A stretch of DNA of 8,036 bases from CAZAIO01 sp964485235 (GTDB taxonomy: Bacteria; Chloroflexota; Dehalococcoidia; GIF9; UBA5629). The translations under genes and the position numbers were made by a program. How positions within the stretch are numbered: the stretch's first letter is position 1; the number at the start of each line of letters is the position of its first letter. The notes under the pieces were generated by a model. It was not told the origin of the DNA, searched no databases, and saw nothing but the letters and a program-made list of their open reading frames with translations. Location: positions 1 to 8,036 of the forward strand of contig CAZAIO010000117.1 in the NCBI GenBank assembly GCA_964485235.1, given 5' to 3'. Of the stretch, positions 1 to 5,862 are shown piece after piece.

Positions 1-352
1 TATATGCCGAAATCGCGCCCTGTGGTGATGACTGGTCATCTGTTGATACAATTTCAATGTTGTATTTTTCCCCATTAACAGTGATTCCACCCTTGGAATT
101 CAGAAGGTCTGCCGTTGGTTTTGCTGCATCATATATACCTTTGAACGATATAGACATAGGTCCCGTTATCGAAACGATTTGTCCGATTTTAAAAGTCTTT
201 GGAGCCTGCTCCGTGGGTTGTTGCGGTTGCGACGGAGTAGTCGGCTGTTGCGGAGTAGCCGGCGTCTGTTTAGCACACGCACCTAATATCGGAAGCGATG
301 CTAATATAAGTAGAAGACTGATTATAATTATTGCTAATTTTGAAATTTTCAT
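1..352 (-). CDS. Liv-type ABC transporter substrate-binding lipoprotein (N-terminal part; truncated by window)
   Basis: This is the extracytoplasmic solute receptor that would deliver ligand to the LivH/LivM channel encoded further along on the other strand. Only the first 117 codons are present. Residues 1-25 are a signal peptide (Lys near the N-terminus, then an Ile/Leu-rich core), ending in the lipobox LGAC with the lipidated Cys at 26. Residues 27-52 form a Pro/Thr/Gln-rich linker. From about residue 54 the sequence KIGQIVSITGPMS, then DAAKPTADLLNSKGGI and a VSTDDQSSP segment, match the start of the periplasmic-binding fold of the LivJ/LivK family (Peripla_BP_6). The ATG at 350-352 follows an AAGGAGGG ribosome-binding site at about 6 nt. 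A stop codon lies directly before it, so no longer start is possible in this frame. The family is secure; the ligand cannot be read from this part. A lipid anchor fits a monoderm, but does not prove one. Confidence 0.93.
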   Translation of the reverse strand, partial: MKISKLAIIIISLLLILASLPILGACAKQTPATPQQPTTPSQPQQPTEQAPKTFKIGQIVSITGPMSISFKGIYDAAKPTADLLNSKGGITVNGEKYNIEIVSTDDQSSPQGAISAY

Positions 353-406
353 CTATCCCTCCTTATTTGACTTGATAAACAACTTGTGTGCCCGGTTTTT
401 TCTCAC
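353..406 (-). CDS. Possible 17-residue upstream ORF in the binding-protein leader
   Basis: A GTG codon at 404-406 opens an 18-codon frame ending in TAG at 353-355, immediately against the ATG of the binding-protein gene (TAG-ATG) and in the same frame. A strong AGGAGG motif (409-414 on the minus strand) precedes it, but only 2 nt separate motif and GTG, which is shorter than usual. The peptide would be basic (Arg-Lys-Asn-Arg-Ala-His-Lys...). The ribosome-binding site of the main gene lies inside its last codons, so translating the leader could couple to or block the main start. It may equally be a stray SD-like motif. I do not recognise the peptide. Confidence 0.2.
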   Translation of the reverse strand: MRKNRAHKLFIKSNKEG

Positions 407-468
407 TACCTCCTTTCTGGCAATCGAATATATATCAAGCTGTAAATCATTAATTGTTAAATAGTTAT

Positions 469-496
469 ATTATATTCAAAAGGTCGTATAAGTCAA
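469..496 (-). promoter_or_regulatory. Sigma-70-type promoter of the binding-protein gene
   Basis: On the minus strand a -35 box TTGACT (491-496) and a perfect -10 box TATAAT (469-474) are separated by 16 bp. Transcription would start near 462, giving a leader of about 110 nt before the ATG at 352. The match is close to consensus and sits in the expected place. The binding protein is therefore probably transcribed on its own, independently of the permease operon. Confidence 0.7.
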
Positions 497-798
497 TAGT
501 TCGGAATAACCGCCTCTTAATAATTATTTATATTGAAACAGGCTGAAGTTGACTTTCCTTTCATAAAAAAACCGGTTATTCAACACATCATCGAGCCATA
601 TTTTACAGTTAATATCGCGGTCTGCAGTTATTACAGGTAAGCAGGTATTTTCATTCCGGATATAAATGGTAGATGAAGGCGGAATGAGATCAGGTTTCGA
701 TACAGTGAACAAATATTATGCTTATTGCAGATAATGACTGACTATCCGGGGCTATGCAGAAGCTGACAGTCATTTATTTGAAGATAGAATATATGTAT
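497..798. other. Intergenic stretch between the binding-protein promoter and the VOC gene
   Basis: No convincing gene. A 62-codon open frame on the minus strand (524-712) begins with TTG, has no ribosome-binding site and resembles no family I recognise. Its codons look plausible for a coding remnant, but nothing else supports it. The stretch also holds an 8-bp palindrome AACCGGTT (570-577) and, near the VOC stop codon, a weak stem-loop listed separately. Confidence 0.4.
733..774 (-). terminator. Weak stem-loop downstream of the VOC gene
   Basis: AATGACTG (733-740) and CAGTCATT (767-774) are perfect 8-bp inverted arms, about 25 nt beyond the VOC stop codon. The loop is long (26 nt) and no run of T follows on the minus strand. 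It could be a poor intrinsic terminator or RNA 3'-end structure, or it could be chance. Confidence 0.25.
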
Positions 799-1734
799 TT
801 AAAGCTGATGATGGATATTTAAAAACTCCAATGGTATTCCATCAGGGTCTTTTATATACATGAAGGTACCGGCTTCTTCCGGTTTGTCCGTATCCATATC
901 TTGAGGGCTGCATAGTACTTCGATGCCTTCTTTTTCACAATGAGCAGCGACCGCCGGGATATCATTGCAGAAAACACATACCTGTAAATAACCTAAATCT
1001 CCCCAACGTGTGGAAAACGGGATCGATCTTCCGCGGGGTTCCATCATTTCGAATAGTTCCAGTGTGCCTCCATCTTTTTCGTGTGCCAGGATGCACGAGC
1101 GTACTTTTGTCCGGTTTCCTCCGGCAACTTCATCGACGAACCCGGAAAAGCTATCGTGAATGTCAACGACCACGTGGTGAAAAGCCATATGCTTCTGATA
1201 GAAGGATATCGAGCGTTTTAAATCGGTTACACTTATTCCTACCCGTACGACGCCACCGAAATTTTCCCGTGCTTTCCCGGAATTCATCTCTGCCAGTTCT
1301 ATCAGGTTCCCTTCGGGGTCACGGAGATAGACGAAACGATAGTCTCCAAATCCGGGCATTTTAATTTGCTTTGGCTCGGAGCAAAAATTGACTTTATTCT
1401 TCAATTCCCGGTAAATTTTTTCTATATCGGGAGTGGCTATCGTTATCTTCGATACGCCTATGTCTCCGTAATGAAAGTCGCTGCGTATCGGACGCGGAGC
1501 CGGCTCAATCATTTCAATCAGTTCTACGAATATATTGCCGGATTCTTGTTTAAGCATAATTCCCGAGAATACAACGCGAGGTCCGCGTATAACTTCACGC
1601 ATAGGAGCATGTTCAACTCCCGGAAATTCACCGAATATATCGGTAAATTTTAAAACATCTCGGTAAAATGACTTCATTGCTTTGATGTCACGAACTCCGA
1701 TAGCGATATGGTGCACATCCGATACTTTATACAT
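799..1734 (-). CDS. Two-domain VOC (glyoxalase/bleomycin-resistance fold) protein
   Basis: The 311-residue product carries two vicinal-oxygen-chelate domains in tandem. Domain 1 (about 5-150) opens with VHHIAIGVRDIKAMKSFYRD and closes with YLRDPEGNLIELAEM. Domain 2 (about 161-308) repeats the pattern with VRVGISVTDLKRSISFYQ and YIKDPDGIPLEFLNI. VOC proteins include metal-dependent lyases, epimerases and ring-cleavage dioxygenases, so the reaction cannot be named. By alignment to the glyoxalase I ligands (His, Glu, His, Glu), domain 1 has His9, Glu71, Lys96 and Glu146, and domain 2 has Arg164, Glu226, Gln251 and Glu303. The canonical metal site is therefore incomplete in both, and an extradiol dioxygenase is unlikely because domain 2 has no His ligands at these positions. 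The ATG follows an AGGAG at 7 nt spacing. It is a single-gene unit divergent from the liv operon, with its own promoter at 1852-1880. No signal peptide, so probably cytoplasmic. Confidence 0.9.
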   Translation of the reverse strand: MYKVSDVHHIAIGVRDIKAMKSFYRDVLKFTDIFGEFPGVEHAPMREVIRGPRVVFSGIMLKQESGNIFVELIEMIEPAPRPIRSDFHYGDIGVSKITIATPDIEKIYRELKNKVNFCSEPKQIKMPGFGDYRFVYLRDPEGNLIELAEMNSGKARENFGGVVRVGISVTDLKRSISFYQKHMAFHHVVVDIHDSFSGFVDEVAGGNRTKVRSCILAHEKDGGTLELFEMMEPRGRSIPFSTRWGDLGYLQVCVFCNDIPAVAAHCEKEGIEVLCSPQDMDTDKPEEAGTFMYIKDPDGIPLEFLNIHHQL

Positions 1735-1851
1735 AGATAAACTCCTGTTTTTCGGTTAGCGAGAACAATCTTCCATTTACATCTCTCAGTACTTTATAAA
1801 GCTGTTCCCGGATTGAAGGCCGGCTTGTAATTATATAATAACGGTGGGTAG

Positions 1852-1880
1852 AGTATAGTCTATAGACATATTAATATCAA
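1852..1880 (-). promoter_or_regulatory. VOC gene promoter containing a palindromic candidate operator
   Basis: On the minus strand a -35 box TTGATA (1875-1880) and a -10 box TATACT (1852-1857) are spaced by exactly 17 bp. This places transcription start about 110 nt before the VOC ATG. The spacer contains the perfect palindrome GTCTATAGAC (1858-1867), which abuts the -10 box. A second AT-only palindrome, ATATTAATAT (1868-1877), overlaps the -35 side. A protein bound here would sit between the promoter boxes, so repression is the simplest reading, or activation by a spacer-distorting MerR-type regulator. No regulator gene is in the window. Confidence 0.55.
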
Positions 1881-1984
1881 TATTATATTATCACAAGGAA
1901 TATAATAACATATTGGTTGTAGAATTTATTACAGTTCAGACTGTTATGCTCCGGCAATACCTGCGAACTGAGGATAAAACATAT

Positions 1985-2013
1985 AAAATATTACTCACAT
2001 AACGGCTTGTCAA
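1985..2013 (-). promoter_or_regulatory. Possible second, distal minus-strand promoter
   Basis: A perfect -35 hexamer TTGACA (2008-2013, minus strand) lies 17 bp from TATTTT (1985-1990), which matches 4 of 6 bases of a -10 box. It would read toward the VOC gene, starting about 240 nt upstream of it. It stands back to back with the forward promoter at 2044, with 30 bp between the two -35 boxes. The weak -10 keeps confidence low. Confidence 0.3.
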
Positions 2014-2043
2014 TACAGATAATAATTTCTGTAAAAAAATGGC

Positions 2044-2072
2044 TTGACAAAATACACTATTGCGGGTTATAC
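2044..2072 (+). promoter_or_regulatory. Near-consensus sigma-70-type promoter of the liv operon
   Basis: TTGACA (2044-2049) and TTATAC (2067-2072) are separated by 17 bp. This is the strongest forward promoter in the divergent region. Transcription would start near 2079 and leave a leader of about 255 nt before livH. A second -10-like TATAAT at 2177-2182 has only a poor -35 (ATGATT, 2154-2159) and is a weaker alternative. Confidence 0.65.
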
Positions 2073-2153
2073 TTGGCGACTGACGTAGATGTTTACAGTC
2101 TAAAAAGTAGATTAGTTCAATTCGTAGATAAGTAATGCAGAGGGCGGTGGCAG

Positions 2154-2213
2154 ATGATTTCGATTGAACAGTCAAGTATAATCGTAAAGTACAAGTTTAA
2201 TATATATTCCTGA
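2154..2213 (+). CDS. Possible 19-residue Ile-rich leader peptide
   Basis: An ATG at 2154 opens a 19-codon frame ending in TGA at 2211-2213. It is preceded by the only purine-rich tract of the leader (GAGGG at 2140-2144, GGTGG at 2146-2150). The peptide has five Ile, two of them adjacent and followed by Val (SSIIVK). The frame ends 26 nt before the stem at 2240-2273 and lies in front of a branched-chain-type transporter, which is the order of a transcription attenuator. Against it, AT-rich noncoding DNA is itself rich in Ile codons, and the following stem lacks a good U tract. Confidence 0.2.
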   Translation: MISIEQSSIIVKYKFNIYS

Positions 2214-2239
2214 CATATAGAATCTGGTTATTCAAAATT

Positions 2240-2273
2240 AAGCCGGTTAAGAAAATATCCTGTAAACCGGCTT
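2240..2273 (+). terminator. Stem-loop in the liv leader (attenuator-like or regulatory hairpin)
   Basis: AAGCCGGTT (2240-2248) and AACCGGCTT (2265-2273) form a perfect 9-bp stem with a 16-nt loop. Only TTTATAATAAT follows rather than a clean T run, so it would be a weak terminator. The upstream CTGGTT (2224-2229) can pair with the distal AACCGG (2265-2270) through one G-U pair, giving a possible competing fold. The stem lies 60 nt before the livH start. Confidence 0.4.
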
Positions 2274-2333
2274 TATAATAATAGTTTGCAGGTTATATTA
2301 ACAAAATAAAATCAGACTTTACGGAGACTTGTA

Positions 2334-3194
2334 TTGACTGGTGAATTACTCGCCCAGAGCATTTTAAACGGCTTTACTTCAGCCGGGATCTACATTCTGG
2401 TCGCAGTAGGTTTGACCCTCGTATTAAGCATCATGAACATCGTGCAGCTCTCGCACGGTGAGATCTACATGATCGGTGCCTATTGCGTCTATTTCATGGT
2501 TTCTGTATTCGGACTTAATTTTTACTTCTCGATAATCGTTTCGACCCTGTTTGTGGGTTGTTTCGGTATATTGCTTGAGCGTGTTGCTTTTCGTCCTTTA
2601 CGCGGGACAATGGACCGTGCCTTAATTGCATCAATGGCGCTTATGATTATTTTCCAGACAGTTATGCTGTCAATAGCCGGTGGAAATCCCAAGTCCTATG
2701 TCAGCCCGTTTCAGGGAGTGCTTCATGTAGCCGGTATGACCATGTCCTGGGAGCGGCTGGTCATCGTAATTGTTGCAGTTATATTGATAGGCGCACTTTT
2801 TATCTTTATCCGTTTTACCAAGACCGGTCAGGCAATGCTCGCTATCTCACAGGAAAGGGAAGGGGCTGCTCTTCAGGGAATAAGCATCGATCGCCTTTCC
2901 GCTATAGCTATGTTTCTTGGTTGTGGACTGGCTGCAATAGCAGGGGCGCTTGTCGGCGCTCTATTCAGCATCAGCCCGGATATGGGTGGTTGGGCACTGA
3001 TGAAGGGTATTACGATCATCGTTTTAGGTGGACTGGGCAGTGTTCCCGGTGCAGTTCTCGGTGGTCTTATAATCGGAATGATCGACGGCATAATGCCGGT
3101 CATTACCACATCGCATATTGCAGGGATGATAGGATTCGGAGCTGTTATATTAATTCTATTATTCCGCCCACAGGGTCTATGGGGACATGAATAA
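2334..3194 (+). CDS. livH: Liv-type (HAAT family) ABC transporter permease, LivH subunit
   Basis: LivH is one of the two membrane subunits that form the import channel for a solute delivered by the binding protein. The 286-residue product is almost wholly hydrophobic, with about eight membrane segments. It shows the family landmarks in order: the QLSHGE motif (38-43), FRPLRG (86-91), the cytoplasmic coupling loop around SQEREGAALQGISIDR (172-187) that contacts the ATPases, GGLGSVPGAVLGGLIIG (232-248), and the RPQGLWG ending. Length is normal for the family. The start is TTG at 2334, with GGAG 7 nt upstream. The next in-frame ATG lies beyond the first membrane segment, so the TTG start is well supported. 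The livM gene begins inside the last codons (8-nt overlap), implying coupled translation. Substrate is not determined by this subunit. Confidence 0.95.
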   Translation: MTGELLAQSILNGFTSAGIYILVAVGLTLVLSIMNIVQLSHGEIYMIGAYCVYFMVSVFGLNFYFSIIVSTLFVGCFGILLERVAFRPLRGTMDRALIASMALMIIFQTVMLSIAGGNPKSYVSPFQGVLHVAGMTMSWERLVIVIVAVILIGALFIFIRFTKTGQAMLAISQEREGAALQGISIDRLSAIAMFLGCGLAAIAGALVGALFSISPDMGGWALMKGITIIVLGGLGSVPGAVLGGLIIGMIDGIMPVITTSHIAGMIGFGAVILILLFRPQGLWGHE

Positions 3195-4176
3195 AAAGAA
3201 ATACGTCCAGATACCAAGTTTAATCATTATTGCTGTGATTATTTTCCTGGTTCCGATCTTTGTACCGGGACCGTATATTCTTCATGTGCTTATTCTAACC
3301 TTGATAAATATAATACTGGCAAGCAGTTTGCGGCTTATAAATTTAACAGGACAGCTATCGCTTGCGCATAGCGGTATGCTTACGCTTGGCGCTTATACCT
3401 GCACGTTGCTTGTAATGAAGGCAGGATTCTCAACGTGGGGCGCCCTTATCATCGGTGCTATTTTTGCAGCTATTGTTGCCATACTCCTGGGAATCCCGTT
3501 TACGAAACTAAAAGGTATATATTTTTCTATTATCACCATATTGACCAATGAAATCATTACGCTGGTTGCCCAGCAATGGCGAGGTATGACCAACGGTAGT
3601 AACGGGATATACAATATTCCCCGACCGGACCCGATTGTGATACCGCATATATTGAGTATTACCTTTGAGTCGCGTACCAATTTCTATTATATGGTGCTTA
3701 TTATCGCTATCATCTCCCTTGGTGTTATGTATGCTATAGAACATTCGCGTGTAGGCATGGCAATGCAGGGGATCAAACAATCTGAATCTCTTTCCGAGAG
3801 CGTAGGTGTGAATGTGACGTGGTATAAAGTGCTTGGATTCGCAATCGGTTGTTTTTTCAGCGGCCTTACCGGAGGCTTCTATAGTCAATATATATCGGCG
3901 ATCGATCCTACCACTTTCGGTTTTATATTTGCTATCTATACTGTCATTTATATGGTGGTCGGCGGACAGGACAAATTTATCGGACCGATTATCGGCGCAT
4001 TTATTTTAACGTTGCTGCCCGAAGTACTGCGGCCCTTGAAGGAATTTCAACCGTATTTCTTTGCCGGAGTATTGATAGCGGTTATCTTTTTCTTACCCAA
4101 GGGGCTTGTCGGACTACCTGAATGGTGGCAAAAAACGAGGAAGAGGCTTACCGGAAAAAAGGATGCATATGCTTGA
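3187..4176 (+). CDS. livM: Liv-type (HAAT family) ABC transporter permease, LivM subunit
   Basis: LivM is the second channel subunit, pairing with LivH in the cytoplasmic membrane. The 329-residue product starts with a Lys-rich tip (NKKK) followed by several membrane segments. Family landmarks are INLTGQLSLAHSG (51-63), WRGMTNGSNG (131-140), the coupling region EHSRVGMAMQGIKQSE to VGVNV (185-210), SGLTGGFYSQY (225-235), GGQDKFIGPIIG (259-270) and the FLPKGLVGL end (302-310). A basic cytoplasmic tail follows. The ATG at 3187 overlaps the livH stop by 8 nt, and livG in turn overlaps the livM stop by 8 nt. The tail and the overlaps suggest one tightly coupled translation unit. Assignment as LivM rather than LivH rests on the length and on the NLTGQLSLAHSG and GGQD motifs. 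Nothing in the sequence appears broken. Confidence 0.95.
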   Translation: MNKKKYVQIPSLIIIAVIIFLVPIFVPGPYILHVLILTLINIILASSLRLINLTGQLSLAHSGMLTLGAYTCTLLVMKAGFSTWGALIIGAIFAAIVAILLGIPFTKLKGIYFSIITILTNEIITLVAQQWRGMTNGSNGIYNIPRPDPIVIPHILSITFESRTNFYYMVLIIAIISLGVMYAIEHSRVGMAMQGIKQSESLSESVGVNVTWYKVLGFAIGCFFSGLTGGFYSQYISAIDPTTFGFIFAIYTVIYMVVGGQDKFIGPIIGAFILTLLPEVLRPLKEFQPYFFAGVLIAVIFFLPKGLVGLPEWWQKTRKRLTGKKDAYA

Positions 4177-4933
4177 AATTCAAGGGTTGACAAAATATTT
4201 CGGTGGTTTGTCAGCAGTAAATAATGTTGATGTTTCTATGAAACAGGGTGACTTTCTCGGTTTGATAGGCCCTAATGGCGCCGGGAAAACGACATTTTTT
4301 AATCTGGTAACCGGTTATCTGCGTCCGACAAAAGGTAAGGTTATCTTTGAAGGTAAAGATATTACCGGGAAAAAACCGCATATAGTTGCAGCGAAGGGAA
4401 TAGTACGAACGTTTCAGCAGACCAATATTTTTATGGACTATACCGTGCTGGAAAATATTGTACTCGCCTGTTACTTAAAGCCGGGAGTAAACTTCTGGGA
4501 GGCCGTATTGCATACACCGGGTGGTCGCCGGAAAGAGACTGATATTTTAAAACGTTCACGTGGAATACTTGAGCTTGTGGGGATGGAAAATATGGCGAAT
4601 CAAATTTCGGGGTCTCTTGCTCATGGACATAAGAGAATCCTCGGAATTGCGATAGCGCTTGCCGCAGAACCTAAATTACTCCTGCTTGACGAACCGTTAT
4701 CAGGGATGAATGCAGAAGAAGTGACGGAAGCGATGAACCTTATCAACAAAATTTCACAAAGCGGTATGACTATCCTTCTTATTGAACATAATATGAGAGC
4801 GGCGATGAGCCTTTCTAAACGGCTTGTTGTGCTGAATTTCGGTAAAAAGATCGCAGAAGGAAATCCGGAAGAAATAAAGAAAAATCCGGAAGTCGTTAAA
4901 GCTTATCTTGGAGCTGGTGATAATGTTGCTTAG
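4169..4933 (+). CDS. livG: Liv-type ABC transporter ATP-binding subunit LivG, with a divergent signature motif
   Basis: LivG is one of the two ATPases that drive import. From the ATG at 4169 the product is 254 residues, the usual size. An open frame extends upstream to 4106 and an ATG also occurs at 4163, but the ribosome-binding AAGG (4159-4162) is 6 nt from 4169 and touches 4163, so 4169 is chosen. Motifs: Walker A GPNGAGKTT (34-42), Q-loop TFQQTNIF (81-88), Walker B LLLLDEP (170-176), D-loop SGMN (178-181) and the switch His in LIEHNM (His207). The C-loop reads LAHGHKRILGIAIAL (150-164), where the family more often has L(P/S)YGQQRRLEIARAL. The central Gly is kept, but the Gln and the Arg of ARAL are replaced. 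It overlaps livM by 8 nt and livF by 11 nt. Confidence 0.95.
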   Translation: MLEIQGLTKYFGGLSAVNNVDVSMKQGDFLGLIGPNGAGKTTFFNLVTGYLRPTKGKVIFEGKDITGKKPHIVAAKGIVRTFQQTNIFMDYTVLENIVLACYLKPGVNFWEAVLHTPGGRRKETDILKRSRGILELVGMENMANQISGSLAHGHKRILGIAIALAAEPKLLLLDEPLSGMNAEEVTEAMNLINKISQSGMTILLIEHNMRAAMSLSKRLVVLNFGKKIAEGNPEEIKKNPEVVKAYLGAGDNVA

Positions 4934-5627
4934 TGTAAACAATATTAAAGTACACTACGGTACAGCGGAAGCCATACACGATATCAGTATCTCAATGGCT
5001 GAAGGCGAGGTGGTCAGTGTTATCGGGGCAAATGGCGCCGGTAAAAGCACCATGCTGAAAGCAATATCGGGCCTGATACCGATATCTTCCGGAACAATTC
5101 AATTCCTTGATAAAAAGATAAACGGCATGGCAATGGAAAAAATCGTTGCCCTTGGTATTGCCCAGATACCTGAGGGGAAAAAGCTTTTTGCATATATGAG
5201 TGTTCAGGAAAACATCAAGCTTGGCGCCTATTTGCGTAAGGACAAGGAAGGTATTGCCGAGGATATGGAAACAGTTTATAAGCTGTTCCCTCGATTAAGG
5301 GAAAGGGTGAGCCAGAAGGCAGGGAGTCTCAGTGGTGGTGAGCAGCAGATGCTGGCATTCGCGCGTGCCTTAATGACAAAACCGAAACTTCTCATGATGG
5401 ATGAGCCTTCTCTGGGTCTTGCTCCTATTGTGATCGATCAACTCGCAGTCGTTATCAACGATATCAACCAGCGAGGCATTAGTGTACTTCTGGTTGAGCA
5501 AAATGCAGGACTGGTAACAAAAGTATCTCAGAGATGCTATGTGATAGAGGTTGGGAGAGTTGTCCAGGAAGGCAATATCAAAGAACTTATGGCGGATGAT
5601 TCGGTACGGCGAGCATTTCTGGGCTAG
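4923..5627 (+). CDS. livF: Liv-type ABC transporter ATP-binding subunit LivF
   Basis: LivF is the partner ATPase of LivG. From the ATG at 4923 it has 234 residues, normal for LivF. The upstream TTG at 4908 is in frame, but GGAG (4910-4913) lies 9 nt before 4923 and after that TTG, so 4923 is preferred. All nucleotide-binding motifs are canonical: Walker A GANGAGKST (35-43), Q-loop at QIPEGKKLF (81-89), signature LSGGEQQ (126-132), Walker B LLMMDEP (146-152) and D-loop SLGLAP. The switch region is LVEQNA, with Gln in place of His as usual in LivF. The intact LSGGE contrasts with the divergent C-loop of its partner. It is the last gene of the overlapping cluster. A 4-5 bp hairpin spanning its stop codon (5621-5635) is too short to call a terminator. 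Confidence 0.95.
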   Translation: MLLSVNNIKVHYGTAEAIHDISISMAEGEVVSVIGANGAGKSTMLKAISGLIPISSGTIQFLDKKINGMAMEKIVALGIAQIPEGKKLFAYMSVQENIKLGAYLRKDKEGIAEDMETVYKLFPRLRERVSQKAGSLSGGEQQMLAFARALMTKPKLLMMDEPSLGLAPIVIDQLAVVINDINQRGISVLLVEQNAGLVTKVSQRCYVIEVGRVVQEGNIKELMADDSVRRAFLG

Positions 5628-5700
5628 AAGAGCCTTTGTCCGTTATACATTAGAATTCCTGTTTCCCTGTTCGTAGTAGCTACATATCTGTTCTTTATTC

Positions 5701-5740
5701 AGTATAATATCATCTTTTTTATACACGGAGAGTATAATAT
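5701..5740. repeat. Duplicated AGTATAATAT with an inverted copy between
   Basis: AGTATAATAT occurs at 5701-5710 and exactly again at 5731-5740, with starts 30 bp apart. Each contains the -10 consensus TATAAT. Between them TTATAC (5719-5724) is the inverse of the GTATAA inside both copies (5702-5707, 5732-5737), so either copy can pair with it, but not both at once. No good -35 box precedes either copy. This may be a regulatory site or promoter element for the downstream ORF and ene-reductase. Confidence 0.4.
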
Positions 5741-5850
5741 TTCCGTAGACTAAAGGGATTTATACCGTTTTTAAATGACTTCACTATTAAAGCATTGAAA
5801 TTAGATCGGACAAAATGAATTTCGCTGTATATTACCGGAGACAATTTTCC

Positions 5851-5858
5851 GAGGAGGT
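5851..5858 (+). promoter_or_regulatory. Strong Shine-Dalgarno GAGGAGGT deciding the small-ORF start
   Basis: GAGGAGGT is nearly the full anti-SD complement, and its AGGAGG core ends 5 nt before the ATG at 5863. The alternative in-frame ATG at 5815 has no comparable site. This is the main evidence that the small ORF is translated. Confidence 0.65.
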
Positions 5859-5862
5859 ATCA

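Larger units (their letters stand above)
2078..2333 (+). other. Long structured 5' leader of the liv operon
   Basis: About 255 nt separate the predicted start site from livH, with no substantial gene. Visible structure: GACTG (2078-2082) can pair with CAGTC at 2096-2100 or at 2169-2173. GTTCAAT plus CG (2115-2124, one-base bulge) pairs with CGATTGAAC (2161-2169). A strong GC-centred stem lies at 2240-2273. A 19-codon ORF sits at 2154-2213. I recognise no named riboswitch. The mutually exclusive pairings and the late stem make leader control possible but unproven. Confidence 0.35.
5628..5862. other. Intergenic region between livF and the small ORF
   Basis: No gene is visible. The stretch is AT-rich and contains a duplicated -10-like sequence (listed separately). 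There is no clear -35 box at normal spacing and no convincing terminator for the liv operon. The downstream genes could be read through from livF or have an activator-dependent promoter here. Confidence 0.45.

Noticed and set aside
176..275. CRISPR-like or tandem repeat in the binding-protein linker
   Set aside because: The imperfect ACTCCG/CAACCG repetition simply encodes the Pro/Thr/Gln-rich linker after the lipidated Cys.
57..464. 135-codon plus-strand open frame
   Set aside because: It is antisense to the binding-protein signal peptide and linker and runs across its ribosome-binding site and up to its promoter. The minus-strand reading has a lipobox and family motifs.
1008..1653. Two plus-strand open frames of about 100 codons
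   Set aside because: Both are antisense to the VOC gene, whose domain motifs are clear in the other strand.
1936..2175. 79-codon minus-strand open frame in the divergent region
   Set aside because: It overlaps two promoter candidates and the structured liv leader, shows no family features and has no convincing ribosome-binding site.
5621..5637. Intrinsic terminator at the end of livF
   Set aside because: The stem is only 4-5 bp, includes the livF stop codon and is followed by just three T.
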